DNA of 64,000 bases from Lingula anatina. Taxonomy: Eukaryota; Brachiopoda; Lingulata; Lingulida; Lingulidae. A model generated the notes under the pieces. The model had not been told where the DNA came from. It made no database searches and saw only the letters and a program-made list of their open reading frames with translations. The translations under genes and the position numbers were made by a program. Location: contig NW_019775069.1 of the NCBI RefSeq assembly GCF_001039355.2, positions 1 through 64,000 on the forward strand, given 5' to 3'. Numbering within the stretch: the first letter of the stretch is position 1; each line of letters opens with the position of its first letter. Shown here in pieces: positions 55,130-64,000 of this stretch.

Positions 55130-56633
55130 ATGGAAGGGTCGAATGGTTCAGGTATTTCTAACATTTGTTCTAACATATCGTCAAAACTGAATTACGATTC
55201 TACCTGTTACGACACCATAGTGCGTGTTATTTGTGTAAATCGTTCCTTCTATTTTCCAAACATCAGTTCATGTTTATGCGACCAGTTTTTCATTTAAGTG
55301 CCCACATATTTAGAAATTATCCAGGGGTGAAATTGACAAAGCTCTCTCATGGCTGTATCAATTTCACTGTCACTGGTAGCATCAGCTTATGGTGCCAAGT
55401 TTGTTTGTAGATTATCAATATCTATTTCAGCATGTCAGATGTAAGCAGTATTCTTAAACTTAAAGGTCTACTAATTCTAAATCATTTCACATAGCCATCT
55501 TTTTGTTTTTCCCTTCACAGGCCTGTGAATGATATTTAAAACTTAAGTCAAAGTTTACTTTTAGAATGTGATCAAGTCAGGTGATGATATATGATGAAAT
55601 AATTGAGATGTTTTGCGGGTTGTGTTTATTGGTATCAAAAAGAATTTGTGCAAATGCTTTTGATTTTCTGTAAGACAAACTAATTATACGTGTACTAGTC
55701 ATTGGCAAAAATTTGTTCATTAAATTTTCTCATTGTGTCAGTTTGTGCCTGCCTTCTTCTCAGTAATACTGTTATTGAAGATAATTCTTCATTTCTCACC
55801 AAAATAATATGCTATTGATATGTGTAGATCTAGAAAAAAATGAATATATAAGTAGATTTTTTCAATCTGTTTACAGATGCACATCAACAAGAAAAAGGTG
55901 AGGAGGATGGTGCTGACATTGAACAAATTAGTAAGCATTCTTTTAATTGAAATACATCATATTATATACGAAAATGCAAAAAAAGGACTTGCAAAGGATG
56001 CACTTTATGTAAGATGTATAGAAAAGTTTATGCTGTGAAAGCAAGAGACATGACTAGATTTAGTTGGTAAGATTATATCAGATTTTGTTTTCAGTTTGTT
56101 GTTAATCATTTAACAAAGCAGAAGCAAATTAATAAGTTAATGTGACATACTTATACTTAGTAACTTCTTTTTAGGAAAGAAAATTAGCAACTTGAATCAT
56201 CCCATTCCTTTTGATGACAATTCTTTTCTTTTTTTTTTTTTTCTTTCTTGGTAATGGTGTTTATTTGTTGTAGATACTGAGAGAGCCCCAGTACAGGAGA
56301 CAGGATATGGTTACCCTCTAGGTAATACAGGAGATGATGCCCCGCCTGGGAATACAGGGGATGACGGGGGAGGGGAGGATTCCTTGGAAGACTCAGGTAT
56401 TTTACCAAGCAAGTTGCTATAGGTCAAAGGTTGTCAGACATGCAATAAAAGGGTCTAATTATTGTAATTTGTATTTTATTCTAAATTTTTCCTATTGGGA
56501 CAAAAACATTTGTTACAACACACATAGCCATGTGAGTGTGTCTGTACTTGCATATTTGCGTGCACATGTATATAAGCCAAGTGCTAGCTATTGATTTGAT
56601 TACAACATTTATCTGGTTTTCATGCCACATGTT

Positions 56634-56689
<56 letters not shown>

Positions 56690-56830
56690 CTGCTCATTGA
56701 TCCAATATTAATGATATGATACAGTCATATATGGATTAATACAGAACCTTCCAAGGCATGTGATTAGCATAGCAAAAGTTTATATCCAGATGCATAGTGT
56801 GTGTGTGTATGTGTGTGTGTATGTGTGTGT

Positions 56831-56889
<59 letters not shown>

Positions 56890-58308
56890 AGACTTTCAGC
56901 AGATATATGAAAATGATATTTAAAGGGGCTGATACATCAGTACGCCTCATTTATCTGTATGGAAAGTTACCAGAGAACTTAAGTTATTCTCGTTCTTGTT
57001 TTTATTGTATAGAATATTTAATTTAGTATATAATATCATTTTGATCAAGCTTTGCTTCATTAAAACAAAATTACAAAACTGAGACAAAAAATTCAACCAT
57101 GTTTGATCTTAAGGATAAAACTGAATCACTTCCCTAAGTTCAATTCTTATCAAAAAAGAGCTAAAAATTCTTCCAATCCTTTCCTGTTGCTAGGCAGTGA
57201 AAATGACAGCTCAGGTGGAGAGGAATCGGACGTAGAAGACAACTTCGATGACATGATGTACCCCAGTCAGCGTCTCCACAGGCACCCGGTGGACGAGCTG
57301 CCGAGAACGGTGGCCAAGCTGGAGACCAAGGACGGCTGTATGGTATATGTGGTGGGCACAGCGCACTTCAGCGAAGAGAGCCAGGAGGACGTGGCCAAGG
57401 TAAAGGTTATATGCTTTGGTTAATAGAAAAAAGAAAACTGCTATGAAAAAAATAAGATGTGTGAGGGGAGTTTGGTTCATATCAGGGGTTTCTTTTACAG
57501 AGAAAATGAAAACTCTTGAGAAAATGTGATATATTGGACTGAGTAATAAATGAAATTTGTGATTTAGTATATTTATAATATATCTACAATATGCGTTATA
57601 TGCTATCTATTCTCTTAATGCTATCATGGTCTTATTCCTGACTCAAAACTTATAGATCTGCATAATTTTACTCACTAAATGCTTAAGATGACTGGAGTAT
57701 CCATGCAACATAGTCATAAAAAACTTAAGTAAATTTGACATAAATACCTCCACTGCTTTATTATGGTGTAGTATTCCTATTTCTAGACCATCCACGCTGT
57801 GCAGCCAGACATAGTGGTTCTAGAGCTATGTAGAAGTAGAGTGAACATATTGGAGCTGGACGAGAGCACGCTGCTGCAGGAGGCTCAGAATATTAACCTG
57901 CAGAAAATTAGGGTAGCAATAAAACAGGTACTTGGGGGTGTCAGGGGCACACGGTGCTTGAAATAAGATATTTGTAAATGTTGTCAACATGGAAAACTTT
58001 TTGTTGTCATATACAACTCAGAAAAACAAGAAAAATTAGAAATACTTAATAGACGTTCAAAAGACCAGTAGGGAACTTTAATTTACTTGAGAAGAAAGTA
58101 TTAAATAGTATATACATCTGTGTGAAATTGCAGTTGCCCATCTATAACAAGAGCCCAGTATATAATACTTTGAATCAATTATATTTCAGAATGGCCTCCT
58201 CCAAGGAGTGCTCCATCTGTTGCTCCTCAGCATGTCTGCACACCTCACCAAGGAGCTGGGTATGGCGCCCGGTGGGGAGTTCAGGAGGGCTTTCCAGGAG
58301 GTATGAGG

Positions 58309-58346
<38 letters not shown>

Positions 58347-58356
58347 GTTTGAGATA

Positions 58357-58426
<70 letters not shown>

Positions 58427-60386
58427 AAAGGTTTATCAAACTTTTCTTTTCATATATGATATTTTTTAAATACTTGAACCCCATTATTGAGCTAAGAAAT
58501 CGTTATCACAATCTGCATCACCACTGGAATTTGAGTAACTTACTGTTTATCACTGATCCTGTTTATCACTGAATGATTGACTGCACTTACATCTATCACT
58601 GTATAAAATGCTTTCCTTACAGGCTCAAACCATTCCAGGTTGCAGGGTACATCTAGGAGATCGACCAATAGGAATCACACTAAAGAGGGCGCTAGGTGCC
58701 CTGTCATGGTGGCAGAAACTCAGGCTAGGTTTTTATATGCTCACAACTAAAGATCCTATAAGGTACTAGCTAGTAGTGAGATTGTATTAGAATTTTATGA
58801 CTTAATTTATTCACCCTGCCACTTTTATCTCATAAGGGACAGATGTTATTTAGCATAGGGCAGCTGTGTTAGAAGTTGTATTCTCTGTCTGCAGTTAATT
58901 TTCCTCCTTGATTTGGTTATAATAAATCCATATCATGGTGAAAGTTTATTGAAGAGTACATGGACCTTCAAATTTAGCATGCTTCAAGAGATGATATATT
59001 TGAAACATTTACCTATTTTTTTTTCCAGCAAAGAAGATGTAGAGAAGTGCAAACAGAAGGATCTTCTAGAGGAAATGTTGAAGGAGATGACGGGAGACTA
59101 TCCTGCTCTTAGTACAGTGTTTGTACAGGAAAGAGACATATTCTTAGCTAATTCCCTCAAGATTGCAGCACAGCCACTTCCTCATCCAGAACTAGATGGA
59201 GGTGAGAGAGAAATAGATATTGGGTCACCAATCTTTGCATGGTGTGTGTGTGCCTGTATGTGTGTGTGTGCGTGTCTGTATGTGTGTGTTTTTGAGTGTG
59301 TGCGTGCGTGCTTGCATGAGTGTGTTCATGTATATGTGAGAGAGTGTGTTAGAGAGATAGAGCGTGTGCAAATGAGTGTGCAAGGAAGGAGTCATGTTGA
59401 TGCATGGGTAAAAAAAGTGAGAGTGAATATTTAAATTAGATAATTTTGACATAATCTATTTATTATTATCTATTTACCTTGTAGCGATATCCATTAGTTA
59501 TTAATACATTATTCAAGTGATGACAAGTGCCTCATGTCATGTTGAATTAAGATATAACATTGTATCTAACTGTATCATTTCAGATGTGATTCCATCAGTA
59601 GTGGTGGGGATAGGGCACTTGTATCATATTAATAAAGATATAACATTGTATCTAACTGTATCATTTCAGATGTGGTTCCATCAGTAGTGGTGGGGATAGG
59701 GCACTTGTATCATATTAATAAAGATATAACATTGTATCTAACTGTATCATTTCAGATGTGGTTCCATCAGTAGTGGTAGGGGTGGTAGGGATAGGACACC
59801 TGCCTGGCATCAAGGAACATTGGGAGGAGGAACACAATGTTCAGGATATTATGACGTAAGTGGGCACAAGTTGTGTTTGTTTTCTAATTACAGGGACGAT
59901 TGTGACAGTTGAAAATTTATTAAAGGCAAAAATTCATTGTTTCTAAGCTTTTATGTTAAAAATGCATCTGATTTTAGATTACAGTGTTTCTAATAAAAAA
60001 AAAGGGACGAATTACAATACAAGAATAATATAATAATTTATACTTATTGTCCAGAAACCACTTAAATCAAACAACACAAAAAAATCATAATATTGTACTC
60101 TGTATTATATGTGATCTCCAGGGTCCCCCCTGCCACTCTGGTGGGTACAGCAATCTTAATATTGTACTCTGTATTATATGTGATCTCCAGGGTTCCCCCT
60201 GCCACTCTGGTGGGGACAGCAATCTTAATATTGTCCTCTGTATTATATGTGATCTCCAGGGTCCCCCCTGCCACTCTGGTGGGGACAGCATTCAGATGGA
60301 TCATCAGGGCAGGACTGGTAGGACTGTTGTCATGGGGAACGTACAGGTTGCTACGGTGGTCTGGGGTCACGTGGTCGCTGTATTAA
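55130..60386 (+). CDS. TraB domain-containing protein (TRABD-like)
   Basis: There are ten exons: 55130-55151, 55877-55930, 56274-56396, 57194-57399, 57787-57927, 58190-58300, 58623-58762, 59029-59201, 59756-59855 and 60260-60386, giving 398 residues. An acidic, low-complexity N-terminus (to about residue 90) precedes the TraB/TIKI-type domain. The signature GTAH (121-124, in VYVVGTAHFSEES) and GxGHxxG (GIGHLPG, about 335-341) are both present, as are ELC.SR and LGDRPI, all as in animal TRABD. The C-terminus is hydrophobic and basic (RAGLVGLLSW...), suggesting a membrane anchor. Exons 9 and 10 are each preceded by two extra copies of their 3' splice site. For exon 10 all three sites keep frame, so forms of 398, 421 and 444 residues are possible. 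Exon 3 has a second in-frame donor at 56321|56322. The molecular function of TRABD is not established. Confidence 0.9.
56638..56687. repeat. TA microsatellite
   Basis: A run of TA units in intron 3 of the TraB gene. Confidence 0.95.
56799..56886. repeat. GT microsatellite
   Basis: A long GT run with TATG interruptions in intron 3 of the TraB gene. Confidence 0.95.
58314..58423. repeat. GT and GA microsatellites directly after exon 6
   Basis: A GT run begins 13 bases after the exon 6 donor and passes into a run of about 31 GA units. It could affect splicing of exon 6 through U1- or purine-binding factors. Confidence 0.9.
59564..59800 (+). repeat. 86-base tandem triplication of the exon 9 splice site
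   Basis: Three units share TGTATCATTTCAG|ATGTG.TTCCATCAGTAGTG, with acceptors at 59584, 59670 and 59756. The spacing is 86 bases, not a multiple of three. Use of the first or second site shifts the frame and soon meets a stop. Only the third continues into the full GIGHLPG exon. Confidence 0.9.
60093..60290 (+). repeat. 69-base tandem triplication of the exon 10 splice site
   Basis: Three units share GTATTATATGTGATCTCCAG|GGT.CCCCCTGCCACTCTGG, with exon starts at 60122, 60191 and 60260. The spacing of 69 bases is 23 codons, and the reading is open across all units. Confidence 0.95.
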
Positions 60387-63300
60387 TGGGAACATGTGCA
60401 TGCTGACATGGGGCACACGTGCATTTATGCTGGAGAGCGGTACTTTTTAAGCAGATTGTTGTTCAAGCAGGGGTGTTTGTGCTGAAAGATGTGGACTGGA
60501 AAACAGGATTGCGGACACACGCGAACATGTGCAGACAAGTGTGCATGTGAATGAAGGGTGCACGGTCTACATTGGAGGCCCAAATGAATCAAATCCATGT
60601 TTTATTCAGATTTTTCTCGAGTTCTTGTATAGAGTAATCATCATCATCGTCACTAAGGTGCTGGGACTTCTCATTGGACACATATAACTTGAGCAGTGGC
60701 ATACAAGAGTTTCGCATCAAATGAATTAATGGCGGAACCTCTGGTTTAGATGACATTTCATGAGGCAAGAGACCTAGAACTTTGTTGCACATTTTAATAT
60801 TTGCATATTGTGTTGAATTTGAGAAAGATCTTTATTTTATTCAGAACAAATCATGTAATTCATGACCATTTATACAAAAAAATATGAATTCAGATACACC
60901 ATTTTCACCAACAAATATATATTGTTTACGAATTTGTGCATTAGTTTTAATATAATTATTACGTTATGTAAGTTTTCCATCTGAACAGCTGCTGTGTTAG
61001 TTTGGTAGTAGAATGTAGTTACTAGTGGTCTCCACTGTTTTAAAAGACGGGTCTTTTCTGGTTTAAGTTTGTCCTAAAATAGGATGGGTATAAAAATTCT
61101 TAGTTCTTAATGGTGCTTCAAAGAAAAGAAAAAGTTGGATAAATGAATACACGTATGTACATGGCAGTTCTTTCTATTCTTTGTGATAGTTCAGCATTTT
61201 TCATCTTTTTAAGCCAAGGCAATACCATCATGGCAACTATGGGGACGTAAATAGCCCACCTTAGGCCCTGTTTAGAACAGATGATCCCAGTATTTACTGA
61301 TACGCTGACAAAATATTGCTGACCACAGTTCAAGAGCGATGATGCCGATTCCTGACTGACTCCACACGTGCCTTTAAATGGATTAAATCTCAGCTCTTAG
61401 GTTTATTTGCTAGGCCCCTGCAGTGACGGCACGTGTGGTGGCGGGGAGAACATCAGGAATCAGCAGCATCACTTTAGAACTGTGGTCGGCCATATTTAGT
61501 CTGCAGATCAGTAAGTACTAGGATCATCTATTCCGAATGGGACCTTGGAGAACTTTTATCAGTGAACTGGTGATTTGTAGCCCACCAGTCTACGTAGCTG
61601 TAGTTATAAACATTTTTACTAAATATGAATGGTTATGATTATTTTTATGGTGTTCTCTCAGTAATAATAAGTGATGCATCATGTTATATAACTGAACTTT
61701 CAGTTAATAAAAATAATAATGGTAAAAGAATGTATGTGCAAGTTAAATTTTATGTTGTAATTCTGGACGCAGTGGAGTGAAAACCTTCAGTTTTTGAAAA
61801 TGTCAGTTTGTCATTCAACAAATTATGGGTAACATCAATTCACTATTATCCCCATGAGATTTATCATAGTTCTCAGTTTCCTTCTTATTTTAAAAATCTT
61901 TACACCTACCTGCAAAATGTAAAACAAATTCAATGAGCTTCATTCTTGGTAATTCAATGACACAGAAGAACTAAATTCCATCTATTATATAAATAATAAT
62001 ATAAATATAAATATAAATAATAACAGTAATAGTCTGAACAATGTTTTCTTCAAATGAACTTTTATTTTGTAGTCAAGGAAGACAAAACAGTAAATTGCAT
62101 CTGTAAACAATTTTAAAATACAATAATTACACATAATTAAACATATATATATAACATTTGGTAGTTCAATATATTATGCATATACTGCTCTGATATTGTG
62201 AATTAATAATTATGACATAAAAACATTTAATGACATTGCAACACGCCGTAATATGTGATATAAAGTTTAATGATACAATATATATATTAATTATCTACAG
62301 TTAAAAGGGAAAATATGCAGATAACTAATTACGGTGGACATTTAATATTACCAACAGGGCTAACAACCATTTCGTGAAAAAAAAATTGTAGTTTGAACTT
62401 ATCCAACCAACTTTTAAATAGGCCCAAATACGTGGGTCTCAAATATAAACTTTTCAAATATAACATCAATTTTGTGTAAAAGTAAAGGAATGTTTTTGTT
62501 GGACCCAACGATAATTTACATTTCACAACCAACATTTGAAAAAAAAAATCATTAAATTTTACTGCAATTTGTAGTAAAAGAGAAAATGCAGAGTAAACCA
62601 TTTTACTTGTCAAGTTGAAGTGTACCACTACTGGTTTTATACTGACTTCACTTCCCCCTACTTGAAATTAACTTGAGTCAACTGACATTACATCAATTAA
62701 CATCTTCATAAAAATGTAATAAATTATACATTATACTAAACGTATACCTATACATAAAACAAATACCTGATTGTCACAAACTAACTATAAGGGTAAGGGT
62801 TCCTTATTTATGACCTACATTTCACCAAATTAGGAAAATGTCTCTCCCAGATTTTGTATGCTAAATTATTTCTACAAAGTTTGTAATTTTTACTGATCTA
62901 GGTCACTTGGCCCCCATGTTATTTTAGTAAGGCACTGGTATGGTCCTTACATCTGGAATGGATTCAATATGATCACAATTCCAATGAATTAAACTGGAGA
63001 GGAATGTTGATATATATAATATCATAAATGGTAATACATTCTTGATACTGTTAAGACCTTTATCCTTTCTATCAGGCTTTACTTAAGGTCTGTGTCCTTA
63101 AATCTTACATCTATATTTCAGAATGTCTCATTTGAAAAAATGAGGTTTATTGGACTTTTTTTCATAGACTTGATATACTAACAGACCTATCTCTCCGATA
63201 TCAGAGTTATTTCAAGGGTATTGAAGCTTACTTAACCATGTCTTTAATTTCCCAGACAAGCTCAATATAAATAGACCTCCTTTCTCTTCTTTTTCTGCCC

Positions 63301-63490
63301 TTTGTCTGGTTAAAGATTTCTTTTTCTGCTGGGCTATAATACACCACTGTTTCTAATGTTTTTAATTTTATCTTAGTCCCACTTTCCAAGGCTTGTGTCT
63401 AATGGAATTCCTCTTATACCTGATACAGGTATGTGTTCACGTTGTCTCTTTTTGAAGTTCAAATACCAAACATAAGACATTTCCTGGTGA
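60387..63490. other. Spacer, no gene seen
   Basis: It starts with the TraB 3' UTR. The remainder is AT-rich DNA without a supported exon. Confidence 0.5.
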
Positions 63491-63790
63491 TATGGCTCCG
63501 TCTGATAGGTCAACCGCCACCTCTTGAAGGCCTGTGCTCCAACTCTTTATCTGTCTGGTAATACAGATATCTAATAAGTCTATGGCCACTTCTTAGAGGC
63601 TTGTGTCCCCTAGCTCTTCCACTCCTGTCTGGTGATACAGATATCTAGTTAGCCTATGTCCACTTCTTAAATGTCCACGTCCCTTGGATCTTCTACTCCT
63701 GTCTGGTAATACAGATATCCAGTTAATCTACGTCCACTTCTTAAAGGCCTGTGTACCCTGGCTCTTCCACTCCTGTCTGGTGATACAAGT
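63491..63790 (-). repeat. 74-base minisatellite derived from the actin-like exon end
   Basis: About four units of 73-75 bases, with GTCTGGT.ATACAGATATCTA starting at about 63553, 63626, 63701 and 63774. The rightmost unit overlaps the last codons (ITRQEWK...FKKW) and stop of the neighbouring minus-strand exon. The array therefore arose by tandem duplication of the coding end into the 3' UTR. Confidence 0.85.
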
Positions 63791-63868
63791 CTGTTCAAAC
63801 ACCCCCAGGTTCCCCAGGGTGCTGGCGCCAATGTAGGCAGCATGGTACCTCTGGGGGGAGGCATGTAC
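63728..63868 (-). CDS. Last exon of an actin-related protein
   Basis: The exon follows TTTCTCCAG and encodes 46 residues ending at TAG (63728-63730). The reading RYHAAYIGASTLGNLGVFEQ then TCITRQEWKSQG aligns with the actin C-terminal signature ([26 protein letters not shown]..G). This places it in the actin superfamily. The divergent sequence, without the usual KCF end, points to an actin-related protein or orphan. The subfamily cannot be decided from one exon. The rest of the gene lies beyond the right edge of the window. Confidence 0.65.
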   Translation of the reverse strand, partial: VHASPQRYHAAYIGASTLGNLGVFEQTCITRQEWKSQGTQAFKKWT

Positions 63869-64000
63869 CTGGAGAAATAGGGACAGGCAGGTGGGATAAT
63901 GGTAGATCTGTTACTATCATTTTACTTCAGGTATAAATGATTCACAAACACAGACACACGCACAAAATAAATAAAAATAAAATAAAGAACTTTAAATAGT

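Noticed and set aside
56760-57026. Val/Cys-rich open frame over the GT repeat
   Set aside because: Produced by translating a dinucleotide microsatellite.
58281-58572. Arg-Glu and Ser-Leu repeat frames
   Set aside because: Produced by the GA microsatellite after TraB exon 6.

Overview
This is a window of animal nuclear DNA. It is AT-rich, its genes are split by GT-AG introns, and it carries many microsatellites, decayed DNA transposons, one non-LTR retrotransposon fragment and a 513-base assembly gap. The gene content (secreted cholinesterase-like carboxylesterases, a Mu-type glutathione S-transferase with the classical eight-exon plan, a rhodopsin-like receptor, a TraB-domain protein) fits a marine invertebrate. 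A lophotrochozoan (mollusc, brachiopod or annelid) is my best guess, but the species is not fixed by anything I can see. I saw no rRNA, tRNA, CRISPR array or prokaryotic feature.

Layout. Positions 1-30,000 hold a tandem array of secreted carboxylesterase genes on the minus strand: a one-exon relic (1508-1606), an intact copy C1 (10486-14419), a copy C2 with two frameshifts (18853-24176), and a full-length copy C3 (25828-29874). All full copies share the same five coding exons in the same phases. The spacers between copies are also paralogous. This makes insertions visible by comparison: a 2.5 kb piggyBac-like element at a TTAA site, and a CAACGTTGA-rich inverted-repeat element, both with empty sites in sister spacers. 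A gene for a von Willebrand A-domain mucin-like membrane protein (5963-8136, minus) lies between the relic and C1. A divergent fourth esterase, C4 (31991-36396, plus), is head-to-head with C3.

Positions 37,300-41,400 carry a gene for a secreted protein of unknown family (its start codon probably sits alone in a tiny first exon) and a rhodopsin-like receptor fragment lacking TM1. Positions 42,347-46,397 (minus) carry a complete Mu-type GST gene. Positions 49,764-54,842 (minus) carry one nine-exon gene joining six leucine-rich repeats to an ADP-ribosylglycohydrolase domain, with a myristoylation-type N-terminus and altered metal-site residues. It shares a promoter region of under 300 bases with a plus-strand TraB-domain gene (55130-60386). 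The last exon of an actin-family gene (minus) lies at 63,728-63,868.

The most unusual theme is repeated tandem duplication of short segments spanning exon boundaries: in C4 intron 1, in the LRR-ARH gene, twice in the TraB gene and beside the actin-like terminal exon. In the TraB gene one set makes three competing 3' splice sites 69 bases apart, all in frame, which would vary the hydrophobic C-terminus in 23-residue steps.
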